A stretch of 64,000 nt of DNA from Duganella sp. BJB476 (GTDB taxonomy: Bacteria; Pseudomonadota; Gammaproteobacteria; Burkholderiales; Burkholderiaceae_D), in the NCBI RefSeq assembly GCF_003416895.1, contig NZ_QVIO01000001.1, positions 1,054,001 through 1,118,000 of the forward strand, in the 5' to 3' direction. This document shows positions 30,809 to 38,918 of the stretch, one piece after another; position 1 is the first letter of the stretch, and every line of letters begins with the position of its first letter. The notes beneath the pieces were generated by a model. It had not been told where the DNA came from. It made no database searches and saw only the letters and a list, made by a program, of their open reading frames with translations. Both the position numbers and the translations under genes were made by a program.

Positions 30809-31510
30809 TCAGAAAGCGTAGGTGGCGCCAAGCACCCAGGCGCGCGGCGAGCGCGCCGGGTAGTTGTTGTAGCGTAGTCCGTCGTCCTGGGTTTGTTCAC
30901 GCGCCAGTTGCACGGTCCAGTTGCCGATGGGGACACTGGCGCCCAGCCGCAGGTCGTAGCGCGAACTGGCCGGTATGCCGGGCCAGTCCATGCTGCGTTG
31001 GGTGCGCAGCAGGCCGGCGTGGGCGATCAGGTTGACGCTGGGGTGGACCGGATAAAACAGATTGACCTCGCCGTACATGGCGCGCGCCATGCGGCCCAGG
31101 TAGCGCGGCGCGTAGTACAGCCGCGTGCTGACGCGCTCGCCCGACGCGCCCACATAGCATTCGTTGAAATCATTGTTGTGCAGCTGGGTGTAGCTCGAGC
31201 GGCTGCAGCCGGCTTCCACGCTCCAGCCCGAGCGCAGCCGCAGCGCGTAGCCGCCGTAGGCTTGCAGCTTGGCGCCGTGCACATCGCCGATCGAAAAGCC
31301 GCTGCCGAACAGGCCGGCGTACCAGCCGCTGGCGTGGTCCAGGTTGAGCGTGAATTGCGGCGACGGCCAGTCGTCGCCCAGCGACTGGCCACGATAACGG
31401 TAGTCCGATTGCAGCGCGACGCTGCCGCTGACATCGGTCTGAGCCAGGGCCGGCCGCCAGGGCAGCAGTGGCAGTATCGCAAGGAGAGCGAACGTGGCGC
31501 GCAGCGTCAC
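30809..31510 (-). CDS. TorF-family putative outer-membrane protein (TIGR02001-like)
   Basis: 233 residues from the GTG at 31508-31510, which overlaps the protease stop (GTGA). This start gives a clean signal peptide (LLAILPLLPWRPALAQ). The mature part begins TDVSGSVALQSDYRYRGQS, the signature of the TorF/TIGR02001 family, and consists of short amphipathic strands ending in a terminal Phe (LGATYAF), typical of outer-membrane barrels. A longer frame from 31591 would lie inside the protease gene. Last gene of the four-gene sigma-factor operon. Function of the family is unclear. Confidence 0.85.
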   Translation of the reverse strand: MTLRATFALLAILPLLPWRPALAQTDVSGSVALQSDYRYRGQSLGDDWPSPQFTLNLDHASGWYAGLFGSGFSIGDVHGAKLQAYGGYALRLRSGWSVEAGCSRSSYTQLHNNDFNECYVGASGERVSTRLYYAPRYLGRMARAMYGEVNLFYPVHPSVNLIAHAGLLRTQRSMDWPGIPASSRYDLRLGASVPIGNWTVQLAREQTQDDGLRYNNYPARSPRAWVLGATYAF

Positions 31511-32883
31511 GGGCCGACGCCACGTTGCGTGAGACCGGCGGCGGTGCAGGAACAGCTGCAATGACGGAGCAGGCGGGAGATGGTGGCGCATGCATCGATA
31601 TTAACAGTGTTCAGCGTTTCGCCGGGTTGCAGCAGGCGCCGCAACTGTGCCGGCGTGGCGTTCGGTTGCAGCTGCTCCATCAGCGCCAGCATGCCGCTGA
31701 CGTGGGCCGCCGCGTATGAGCTGCCGCTGACAAAGGACCAGCGCCCGCCGGGCGCCGTGGTCGGTACGTCGTTGCCGGGCGCCAGCAGCGGCGGGTCGCC
31801 GGTGGCAGTGGGCGGCGCCGCCTGTTTTCCGGCCTCGGCCTGCGAGGCCACCGCCAGCACGCCGCGATGGCTGGCCGGGAAGGCCGGTCCGCTGGCCCTG
31901 GCGTCGACCGCGCCGACCACGCCGATGCCGCGTTCCATGGCCACGTCCAGCAGCCGGTCCAGCAGCCGGTCCGGCGGTCCGGCCAGGCTGAGGTTGATGA
32001 TCTGGGCGCCGTTCAGGATGGCGTAGTTGAGCGCCTTGCTGAGCGTGAAGCTGTTGCAGCGGGTGGCCAGGTCGGCCTGCTGCCAGCAGGCGCGCAGGCC
32101 CATCAGCCGTGCCTGCGGCGCCACGCCGAGGATGCCGCCGTGGCCGGCGCGCGCGGCGATGATGCCGGCCACGGCGGTGCCGTGGTTCTCGGGCGGTGTG
32201 GCGCCGTTGTCGACGAAGTTGGCGTTGACCGCCAACTGGCCCAGCAGGTCGGGATGGCTGCCGTCGATGCCGCTGTCGACCACGGCCACGCGGATGTCGC
32301 GGCCGGTGGTCTGGCGGTGCAGCTCGGCCACATGCCAGTAGCGCGCCGCCGGCTGGACCGGGTACAGCGCGTCGGTGGCGGGCGGCGGCAGTGGAGCATC
32401 GGCGGCGCTGCGGGACGGAATGGTGGCCATGCCCTCGAAACTCGCGACCGGCTGCGCCCACTCCACTTGCGGGTCGCGCGCCAGGCTGGCGATGATGCGT
32501 TCGGCATTGTCCTGGTCCGGGTAGCGCATCACGTAGCAGTCCAGGCCAAGTACCGGCATGGGCCAGTCGTCCACCAGCGTCAGGCCGTGCTGGCGGGCCA
32601 GTTCTTCGGCGCGGCGGCGGCGCGCGGCGCGGCTGCTGTCGTCGATGTAGCGGCCGCCGTAGCTAGCGTCCGGACGGAAATGCGTGGCGGGCAGGCGCAG
32701 CATCACCAGCAACTGGTGTTCGCCGGGAGCGTGGCTGGCAGGGGCCAGCACGGGGCGCAGCGTTTCATCGCCGGCCGGCGGCGCCGCTTGCGCCATGTCG
32801 GCGGCGGAGGCGGCAAGCGGATTCCCGGCCAGTCCTGCCAGGCAGGCCACCATCACGCCGACCCGGAGCCAGTAGGTGTTCAA
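31507..32883 (-). CDS. Secreted subtilisin-like serine protease (S8)
   Basis: 458 residues from a TTG at 32881-32883 that overlaps the anti-sigma stop (TTGA). Signal peptide to about residue 28 (ending AASAAD), an inhibitor-like propeptide (about 52-150), then the S8 catalytic domain: Asp203 in VAVVDSGIDGSHPDL, His234 in ENHGTAVAG, Ser389 in SGSSYAAAHVSGM (usually GTSMA). The oxyanion Asn may be replaced, as the corresponding region reads VVGAVDARASGP. Because this Asn cannot be placed, full activity is not certain. Frames further upstream are shadows of the sigma and anti-sigma genes. Coupled by 4-base overlaps on both sides. Confidence 0.9.
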   Translation of the reverse strand: MNTYWLRVGVMVACLAGLAGNPLAASAADMAQAAPPAGDETLRPVLAPASHAPGEHQLLVMLRLPATHFRPDASYGGRYIDDSSRAARRRRAEELARQHGLTLVDDWPMPVLGLDCYVMRYPDQDNAERIIASLARDPQVEWAQPVASFEGMATIPSRSAADAPLPPPATDALYPVQPAARYWHVAELHRQTTGRDIRVAVVDSGIDGSHPDLLGQLAVNANFVDNGATPPENHGTAVAGIIAARAGHGGILGVAPQARLMGLRACWQQADLATRCNSFTLSKALNYAILNGAQIINLSLAGPPDRLLDRLLDVAMERGIGVVGAVDARASGPAFPASHRGVLAVASQAEAGKQAAPPTATGDPPLLAPGNDVPTTAPGGRWSFVSGSSYAAAHVSGMLALMEQLQPNATPAQLRRLLQPGETLNTVNIDACATISRLLRHCSCSCTAAGLTQRGVGP

Positions 32884-33587
32884 GGCGCGCCACTCCCGTC
32901 CAGTGCCTCGGCCAGCTTGACGGCCGGATCGGCGCGCAAGCTTAGCAGGGCGTGTTCGCGGCCGGCGGCCGGCACGTTGAGCAGGTAGGCGTCGGTCACG
33001 GTCGGGCCGTCGACCACGCGGGCGCCCTGGGCTTGCAGGATGCGGCGCAGCTCGCGTTCGGTGGTGTCGGGCTGGAAGATCACCACAAGGTTGCCGCCGC
33101 TGCTGACGGCCGAGCCGAGCACGTGGTAGGGCGCCGGTTCGCTGTCGGGGCGCAGCAGCAGCGCGCCCAGGCCGATGATCGCCACCCATTGCGCGGCCAC
33201 GGTCCAGCGCAGCCACGAAGGCTGGTTGGCCGCCGCCGCGCGCCACCACGATACGCGGCCGGCGTTGACGGCCGGCGACGGCAGGGATGCCGGCGCGGTG
33301 TGCTCGGTGTGTTCCTGCGGGCCGAGTGCGGGCATCAGCCGCGCCAGGGCGCGTTCCATGTCCACGCCTTCCGGCACCGCATCGGAGGTGACCGCTTCGG
33401 AGGCGGCCGCTTCGGCGCGCAGTTCGCGTTCCCATTCGAGATCGCGGCGGCATTCCGCGCAGGACTGCAAATGCTCCTGCACCCGCTGCGTTTCCTCCGG
33501 CGCCAGCTGCCCGCTCGCATGCCAGGGCAGCAGTTCCTGCACCGCCTGGTGGGCCGGGATATCCATTCTGAAGATGCGCCCGTTCAT
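32880..33587 (-). CDS. Zinc-finger anti-sigma factor with periplasmic propeptide-like domain
   Basis: 235 residues. The N-terminal zinc-binding anti-sigma (ZAS) motif is His39-x3-Cys43-x2-Cys46 (HLQSCAEC). One membrane helix follows near residues 135-158 (WTVAAQWVAIIGLGALLL). The last ~70 residues are predicted periplasmic (NLVVIFQPDTTERELRRI, ARVVDGPTVTDAYLLNVP, LRADPAVKLAEAL) and resemble an I9/subtilase propeptide. ATG at 33585-33587 overlaps the sigma stop (ATGA). Expected role: hold the sigma factor at the membrane until a periplasmic signal triggers release. Confidence 0.88.
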   Translation of the reverse strand: MNGRIFRMDIPAHQAVQELLPWHASGQLAPEETQRVQEHLQSCAECRRDLEWERELRAEAAASEAVTSDAVPEGVDMERALARLMPALGPQEHTEHTAPASLPSPAVNAGRVSWWRAAAANQPSWLRWTVAAQWVAIIGLGALLLRPDSEPAPYHVLGSAVSSGGNLVVIFQPDTTERELRRILQAQGARVVDGPTVTDAYLLNVPAAGREHALLSLRADPAVKLAEALDGSGAP

Positions 33588-34168
33588 TGGCTGCTCTCTC
33601 TTTCGTTCCACAACAAATCCTTCAATCTGTGCCGCGCATGAAACATGCGGGTCTTTACCGTGTTCAGCGGACACTCCACCACGTCGGCGATATCGTTGTA
33701 GGCCATGTCGTGGTAGTAGGTTAGCACCATCACGGCGCGCTGGGCAGGTGGCAGCTGGTCCAGCGCCTCGGCCACGGTTTGCTGCAATTGCTGGCGCTTC
33801 ATGGTCTGCTCCGGCTGGTTGCCGCTGTCGTCCTCGTACAGCGACGCATCCGACTCCACGGGTTCGTCGCTGGCCTTCAAGCCCTTCAAGGTCTTGCGGT
33901 AGGCGATCGCAAAGACCCAGGTGGACACCTTGCAGCTGCCGTCGAAGCTGGCGGCCTTTTGCCAGACCACCAACATGGTATCGTTGACCACTTCCTCGAT
34001 CAGCGCCGCGTTGCGCGCCATGCGCCCGATGAAGCGCGACAGGCGCGGAAAATACGCCCGATACAGCGCTTCGAAGGCGACACGGTCCCCGGCCGCTATC
34101 CTGGCCAGCAGGCGCACCTCTTCCGATTCCGGGTTTGGGCCGCCCATCCGGCCCCGTTCCTGTTGCAT
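33584..34168 (-). CDS. ECF-type RNA polymerase sigma factor
   Basis: 194 residues: sigma region 2 (AFEALYRAYFPRLSRFIGRM; EEVVNDTMLVVWQKA; WVFAIAYRKTLKGLK) and region 4 (LDQLPPAQRAVMVLTYYHD; YNDIADVVECPLNTVKTRM) with the helix-turn-helix. Between them is an acidic linker. First gene of the operon with its own anti-sigma factor directly downstream, so autoregulation is likely. The start at 34168 is the first ATG; another ATG at 34147 (MGGPNPESEE) is possible. Confidence 0.92.
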   Translation of the reverse strand: MQQERGRMGGPNPESEEVRLLARIAAGDRVAFEALYRAYFPRLSRFIGRMARNAALIEEVVNDTMLVVWQKAASFDGSCKVSTWVFAIAYRKTLKGLKASDEPVESDASLYEDDSGNQPEQTMKRQQLQQTVAEALDQLPPAQRAVMVLTYYHDMAYNDIADVVECPLNTVKTRMFHARHRLKDLLWNERESSQ

Positions 34169-34270
34169 CCGCCATCCTCCATTTTCCCGTTAATACCTTG
34201 CCGAGCGAAAACGGTTCTACAAGTTGGGAAATTTAATGGTCCCATGCTACCACCACGATTCTCGGCTAAC

Positions 34271-35122
34271 ATGGCGCACATGAACCTGAACGTACAAGTT
34301 GACCATCTGTCCGGTTTCCTGCAGCGGCACCGGCGCGTGCTGGTGCTGACCGGCGCCGGCCTGAGCACCGCCTCCGGCATCCCCGATTATCGCGACAAGG
34401 ACGGCGTCCGGCGCGGCCGCAACCCCATCCAGGGGCCGGATTTCCGCAAGTCGGAAGCGGTGCGGCGCCGCTACTGGGCGCGCAGCATGGCCGGCTGGCC
34501 GACCCTGGCCCAGGCCGCGCCCAATGCCGGTCACCAGGCGCTGGCCCAGCTGGAAGCGGCCGGCCGCATCGATGCGCTGATCACCCAGAACGTCGACGGC
34601 CTGCACCAGCGCGCCGGCACCAGCAAGTTGATTGAGCTGCACGGGAATATCCACGGCGTGATCTGCCTGGACTGCCGCGCGCTACACCGCCGCGCCGACA
34701 TCCAGGCCTGGCTGGTCGAGGCCAATCCGGCGCTGGCTGCCAGCGCGGCGGCCGGCGTGGACAGCGTGGTGCCCGAAGCCCGTCCCGACGGCGACGCCGA
34801 AGTCGAACTGGACGCGCTGCAGGATTTCCACATGCCGTCCTGCGATGCCTGCGGCGGCACCTTGCAGCCGGACGTGATCTTCTTCGGCGATAACATCCCG
34901 GCGCCGCGCACGGCGGCCGCGCTAGCCATGATGGAGCAGGCCGACGCCTTGCTGGTGGTGGGTTCGTCGCTGATGGTGTTTTCCGGCTACCGCTTCTGCA
35001 AGCTGGCGGCGGCGACGGGCAAGCCGATCGCCGCCATCAACCTGGGCAAGACCCGGGCGGACGACCTGATCGGCCTGAAAGTGGAGGCGACGGCCAGCGA
35101 GGTGCTGCCGCGCCTGTTGTAG
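34271..35122 (+). CDS. Sir2-family NAD-dependent protein deacetylase
   Basis: NAD+-dependent lysine deacylase. About 283 residues with VLTGAGLSTASGIPDYRD, TQNVDGLHQRAG, catalytic His in IELHGNIHG, two zinc Cys pairs (CLDC and CDAC, widely spaced), LQPDVIFFGD, LLVVGSSLMVFSGYRF. Between the Cys pairs is an insertion of about 50 residues rich in Ala, Asp and Glu. The start is uncertain among in-frame ATG 34244, 34271 and 34280; no clear ribosome-binding site. Divergent from the sigma-factor gene. Confidence 0.92.
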   Translation: MAHMNLNVQVDHLSGFLQRHRRVLVLTGAGLSTASGIPDYRDKDGVRRGRNPIQGPDFRKSEAVRRRYWARSMAGWPTLAQAAPNAGHQALAQLEAAGRIDALITQNVDGLHQRAGTSKLIELHGNIHGVICLDCRALHRRADIQAWLVEANPALAASAAAGVDSVVPEARPDGDAEVELDALQDFHMPSCDACGGTLQPDVIFFGDNIPAPRTAAALAMMEQADALLVVGSSLMVFSGYRFCKLAAATGKPIAAINLGKTRADDLIGLKVEATASEVLPRLL

Positions 35123-35134
35123 CTCAGTGGAAGC

Positions 35135-35695
35135 TTAGTTCCGCTGCAACATCGAGCGGACGATGGCTTCCTTGGCCAGCACATAATCCTGGCCGGCCAG
35201 CACGAAGTTGGTGTTCGGCTGGATCACCTTGATGTTGATGAACACCATGTCGGAGGTCTCCGCATACGAACCGACCACGATCGCCTGCGCATTGTGGGCG
35301 GTGGCCACTTCGCCGATCTCGCGGGTGAGCATCAGCTCGCCCTGGTTGCGCTTCAGGTAGACGCTGTTGCGCAGCTTCATCTCCAGCATGCTCAGGCCAC
35401 CTTGCGCCAGGCGCGTCGACAGCTGCTCGGACACCAGTCGGCCCAAGGTGGTGGTCTGCTCCAGCGCATCGATGTTGACGATGGTGGCCATGATCAGCGG
35501 CTTGTCGGCCATCAGCTTGCCGTTCAGCTGGTGCATCAGCGAATCGGCGGCCTTGTAGTTGGCGTCGATGAACTGGTTCGAGGAAATGGTCGAATAGTTG
35601 CCTTCGTCCTTGACGGGCGTGGAGGAGCAGGCGCCCAGCAGCAGCGGCAGCGCCAGCACGGAGGCGCGGGCCAGGGTCAAAACGTGGGTCGGCAT
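35135..35695 (-). CDS. FlgO-like outer-membrane lipoprotein
   Basis: 186 residues with a lipoprotein signal (LPLLLGACSS). The mature part has the FlgO-type pattern: NQFIDANYKAADSLMHQL near the start, IMATIVNIDALEQTTTLGRL, SEQLSTRLAQGGLSMLEMKL and AQAIVVGSYAETSDMVFINI. FlgO of Vibrio is a flagellar outer-membrane lipoprotein, but no flagellar genes are nearby, so the role here may differ. Its ATG shares one base with the stop of the upstream lipoprotein gene (TAATG), so the two are coupled. Confidence 0.8.
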   Translation of the reverse strand: MPTHVLTLARASVLALPLLLGACSSTPVKDEGNYSTISSNQFIDANYKAADSLMHQLNGKLMADKPLIMATIVNIDALEQTTTLGRLVSEQLSTRLAQGGLSMLEMKLRNSVYLKRNQGELMLTREIGEVATAHNAQAIVVGSYAETSDMVFINIKVIQPNTNFVLAGQDYVLAKEAIVRSMLQRN

Positions 35696-36390
35696 TACAT
35701 GTCTCCGCGGACTTTGAACAGTCGGGTCAATTTGGGTTCTTCCGGCTCGGGATCGACGATGCCATACAGAATACGGTCGCTATCGGCCACGTAGTAGGCC
35801 GAGGTGCTGCGCGCCACGTAGCGGAACTGGTCGGAGACCGAGACGGTGACGATGATTTCAGTCCTGGGCGTCGCGCCGGGAGCGAACTGGGCGTTGAACC
35901 AGTCGTAGGAATCCCAGGCGCCGGCGCCTGCCGCCACGCCCGCCAGCAGCGGCGCTTCGATCTCGCTCAGCACCCAGACGCCGGTGGCCAGCGCGGCGCG
36001 CTCGCCGTGGTAGCGGTATTGCGGACGGTTGGCGGTGAAGGTCACGGCCTGCACGTCCATGTCGATCTTCAGCGAACCGGCCGGGCTGCGCGTCACGATG
36101 TAGCCGTCGTTGACCAGCGAGGTGGTCAGCTGGGTGGTCAGCGCACGCTGGAACGGGGTCGGTTCGCGCGGTTCGTTCAGGAACACCGGGCGCGGCGGGC
36201 TCTTCTTGAGCTCGGCCACGATGCTTTTCTCGATATTGTCGGAAATGACGCCCCAGTGGTAGGCCGCCTGCAGCTTGGCCTGCTTGGTGGTGGGGAAGTT
36301 GCTCGCCACCGGGGTCGGCGTGTAGCGCGACGCACAGCCTGCTAACAAGATACCGGCTGCCAGAGCCATTGCAGTTTTCAGCGCCATCAT
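35695..36390 (-). CDS. Hypothetical lipoprotein upstream of FlgO-like gene
   Basis: 231 residues with a lipobox (GILLAGCASR, Cys about residue 19). The central part (FQRALTTQLTTSLVNDGYIV; GSLKIDMDVQAVTF) looks like the mixed alpha/beta fold of outer-membrane assembly-type lipoproteins such as LpoB/CsgG relatives, but I cannot name the family. The first gene of a two-gene operon with the FlgO-like gene. A possible role in envelope assembly is inference. Confidence 0.75.
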   Translation of the reverse strand: MMALKTAMALAAGILLAGCASRYTPTPVASNFPTTKQAKLQAAYHWGVISDNIEKSIVAELKKSPPRPVFLNEPREPTPFQRALTTQLTTSLVNDGYIVTRSPAGSLKIDMDVQAVTFTANRPQYRYHGERAALATGVWVLSEIEAPLLAGVAAGAGAWDSYDWFNAQFAPGATPRTEIIVTVSVSDQFRYVARSTSAYYVADSDRILYGIVDPEPEEPKLTRLFKVRGDM

Positions 36391-36474
36391 TGCCTCGTCG
36401 TCAAAAGTCCGAATGTGAAATCATTCTTCTGCCAGTTTAGCATGGGTGTTTCTAATTAGAAACTCGTCGGGCAA

Positions 36475-36502
36475 TAAAAAACCCGGTGCGGGACCGGGTT
36501 TT
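36475..36502. terminator. Bidirectional terminator, smpB side
   Basis: AAAACCCGGT and ACCGGGTTTT form a perfect 10-bp stem around a 5-base loop, with A run before and T run after. It terminates smpB on the minus strand (T run into 36475) and could also act on the plus strand. Confidence 0.8.
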
Positions 36503-36534
36503 GTACAGGGCGCGCAACAGTGTCGCGGGCTTTT

Positions 36535-36984
36535 TTAACGGCGATTGGTCTTCATGGCGGCCGCCACCTCGCGCTTGCCGTCGCGGTCTTTCTCTGTGGC
36601 ACGTTTGTCATGCATTTTCTTACCCTTGGCCAGGCCGATTTCACATTTGACGCGGCCGCCCTTGTAATGCAGGTTCAACGGCACCAGCGTGTAGCCGGCG
36701 CGCTCGACCTTGCCGATCAGCTTGTCCATCTCGGCGCGGTGCAGCAACAGCTTGCGGGTGCGGATGGCTTCCGGGTGGATGTGGGTGGAGGCGGTCGGCA
36801 GGGCGCTGATGTGGGCGCCGAACAGGAACAGCTCGTCGCCCTTGATGGTGACGTAGGCTTCCTTGATCTGCACGCGGGCGTCACGGATGGCCTTGACCTC
36901 CCAGCCTTCAAGGACGATACCGGCTTCGTAGCGGTCTTCGATGAAGTAGTCAAAAAAGGCTTTTTTGTTATCGGCTATGGTCAT
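36535..36984 (-). CDS. smpB: SsrA-binding protein SmpB
   Basis: Delivers tmRNA to stalled ribosomes. 149 residues, normal length: [23 protein letters not shown] at the N-terminus, [58 protein letters not shown] (shown in part by [17 protein letters not shown]) and the basic tail [10 protein letters not shown]. Divergent from ratA, the common arrangement in proteobacteria. Confidence 0.97.
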   Translation of the reverse strand: MTIADNKKAFFDYFIEDRYEAGIVLEGWEVKAIRDARVQIKEAYVTIKGDELFLFGAHISALPTASTHIHPEAIRTRKLLLHRAEMDKLIGKVERAGYTLVPLNLHYKGGRVKCEIGLAKGKKMHDKRATEKDRDGKREVAAAMKTNRR

Positions 36985-37059
36985 GGGATGGTATCGGTTA
37001 AACTACTGCTTCGCGCACAGAAACGCGAATAATTCAACATCATAGCAAATGGTTAGCCA

Positions 37060-37494
37060 ATGGCAGTAGTGCACAAATCAGTTTTCCTCGGATATAGCGC
37101 GCAACAGATGTTCGATCTGGTCGCCGCGATCGAGGACTATCCCAAATTTCTGCCGTGGTGCGGTGGCGTGGAAATTCGCGAACGCAATGGAAATACGGTG
37201 ACGGCCAGCGTCGGCATCAACTATCACGGGGTCAAGCAGAGCTTCACCACCTCCAACGAAAACACGCCGTCGACCGAGATCAAGATGAAGCTGGTGGACG
37301 GTCCTTTCAAGTGCCTGGACGGCGTGTGGACCTTCAAGGCGCTGCGCGAGGATGCCTGCAAGATCGAGCTGGACCTGCACTACGAGTTCTCCAGCGCCTT
37401 GCTGGCGCAGCTGGTGGGGCCGGTGTTCGGCATGATCGCCAACAGCATGGTCGATTCCTTCTGCAAGCGGGCGGAAACGGTTTATGGCGGCTGA
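37060..37494 (+). CDS. ratA: RatA/COQ10-like START-domain protein
   Basis: 144 residues, one polyketide-cyclase/START fold. Family blocks: SAQQMFDLVAAIEDYPKFLP, WCGG, VDGPFKCLDGVWTF and FGMIANSMVDSFCKRAE. E. coli RatA binds 50S subunits and was described as a toxin; relatives bind ubiquinone (Coq10). Which role applies here is not settled by sequence. Divergent from smpB and overlapping rnfH by 11 bases, as in E. coli. Confidence 0.93.
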   Translation: MAVVHKSVFLGYSAQQMFDLVAAIEDYPKFLPWCGGVEIRERNGNTVTASVGINYHGVKQSFTTSNENTPSTEIKMKLVDGPFKCLDGVWTFKALREDACKIELDLHYEFSSALLAQLVGPVFGMIANSMVDSFCKRAETVYGG

Positions 37495-37768
37495 CACCTA
37501 CAACGTCGAAGTCTGCTACGTCAGCGACGCGGTGCAGTTCCTGCGCCCGCTGCGGGTACCGGTGGGCACCACCATCGAGCAGGCCATCGCCCTCAGCGGC
37601 GTGCTGCAGGAAGCGCCCGAGGTCGACCTGGCCACGATGCAGGTCGGTATCTACGCCAAGAAGAAGACGCTGGACACCGTGCTGCGCGAACATGACCGCG
37701 TCGAAATCTACCGTCCGCTGATCGCCGATCCTAAGAACGCCCGCCGGCGCCGGAAATCACAGGCCTGA
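37484..37768 (+). CDS. RnfH-family ubiquitin-like protein (RatB)
   Basis: 94 residues, beta-grasp fold. The pattern YNVEVCYVSDAVQFLRPLRV, TTIEQAIALSGVL, VGIYAKKKTLDTVLREHDRV and EIYRPLIADPKNARRRR is characteristic of the family. It starts 11 bases inside ratA. Its last 38 bases overlap the end of the beta-lactamase gene on the other strand, so the two genes share 3' coding sequence. Function unclear. Confidence 0.92.
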   Translation: MAADTYNVEVCYVSDAVQFLRPLRVPVGTTIEQAIALSGVLQEAPEVDLATMQVGIYAKKKTLDTVLREHDRVEIYRPLIADPKNARRRRKSQA

Positions 37769-38903
37769 GCCCCGTTAATATCGCATGCGCCGCCTTGACG
37801 CGGGCGGGGATGGGATAGTTTTTGTTCGCCAGCATGACGATGCCGATCTTCTGCTGCGGCACGAAGGCCACGTAGGCGCCGAACCCGCCGGTGGAGCCGG
37901 TCTTGTCGAACAGCGTGCTGGCCGAAGGCGTGCGTGGCGGCGTCAATTGAACCGCCGGATTCGGGTCGTAGATCACGTTGCTGGAATTGCCCGCTTGTAG
38001 GGCGTCCAGCGTGACGGGGTAGGGATACTGTTCCCAGCCCAGTCCCTGCACCATGCTGCCGATGTCGAAGTGGCCGGCATGCGTGGCTTCCACCGCGCGG
38101 CGCAGCGGTTCAGCCAACTGGCTGGCATCGATGTTCGCCTGCACGAAGCGCATCATATCGGCCGACGTGGTCTTGACGCCGTAAGCCTCCGCATCGAACA
38201 TGCCGGGATTCACCCGCACCGCCTTGTTCTCCTTGTTGTATCCCCATGCGTAATGGGCCATCGCGCCAGCCGGCACGTGTATGTAGCTGTGCTTCAGCCC
38301 CAGTTGCGGGAACAGCTGGGTCTCCATTGCGTCGGCAAAGTCGCGCTTCAGCGCCAACGCCGTGATGTGTCCGAACAGGCCGATACTGGGATTGGAATAC
38401 TGGCGCTGCGCGCCCGGCTTCGCTTCCGGCTTCCATTGCTGGAAATAACTGAGCATCTGCTGCTGGCTCTCCACCTCGTCGGGGAATTGCAGCGGCAGCC
38501 CGCCGGCGGTGTAGGTGCCCAGGTTGAGCAGGCTGGCCTTGTCGACCGGGCTGCCCTGTAACTGCGGCATGTACTTGCCGGGATGGTCGTCCAGCGACAG
38601 TTTGCCGAGCACCTGCGCGTAGGTGGCCAGCGTGGCCGTGTAGGTCTTGCTGATGGAGCCCAGCTCGAACAGCGTTGCTTCGCTGACCGGCGTTTTCTTT
38701 TCGCGCGAGGCGAGGCCGTAGTTGAGGAAGTAGGTCTTGCCGTCGACCGTCACGGCAACCGCCATGCCGGGCACCTTGTGCTCCGCCATGATGGGGCGTA
38801 TGGCGGCATCGACGATGGCGCGTATCTTCGCGCTGTCGTCGGCGGCCGAACTGGTGAGGGAAAGGAGACACAGGGAGGCGAGGGCGATGGCGTAGCGATG
38901 CAA
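37731..38903 (-). CDS. Class C (AmpC-type) beta-lactamase
   Basis: Periplasmic serine hydrolase, probably hydrolysing cephalosporin-type beta-lactams. 390 residues: signal peptide (LASLCLLSLTSSA), Ser83-x-x-Lys86 (GSISK), Tyr169-Ser-Asn171 (YSN) and Lys-Thr-Gly in FDKTGSTGGFGAYVAF. Length and motifs fit class C rather than a simple penicillin-binding esterase. No ampR-like regulator is adjacent, so expression is probably constitutive or set by the upstream gene. It follows the alpha/beta hydrolase gene by 15 bases on the same strand. Confidence 0.92.
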   Translation of the reverse strand: MHRYAIALASLCLLSLTSSAADDSAKIRAIVDAAIRPIMAEHKVPGMAVAVTVDGKTYFLNYGLASREKKTPVSEATLFELGSISKTYTATLATYAQVLGKLSLDDHPGKYMPQLQGSPVDKASLLNLGTYTAGGLPLQFPDEVESQQQMLSYFQQWKPEAKPGAQRQYSNPSIGLFGHITALALKRDFADAMETQLFPQLGLKHSYIHVPAGAMAHYAWGYNKENKAVRVNPGMFDAEAYGVKTTSADMMRFVQANIDASQLAEPLRRAVEATHAGHFDIGSMVQGLGWEQYPYPVTLDALQAGNSSNVIYDPNPAVQLTPPRTPSASTLFDKTGSTGGFGAYVAFVPQQKIGIVMLANKNYPIPARVKAAHAILTGLRPVISGAGGRS

Positions 38904-38918
38904 AGTAGCGATTCCTTT

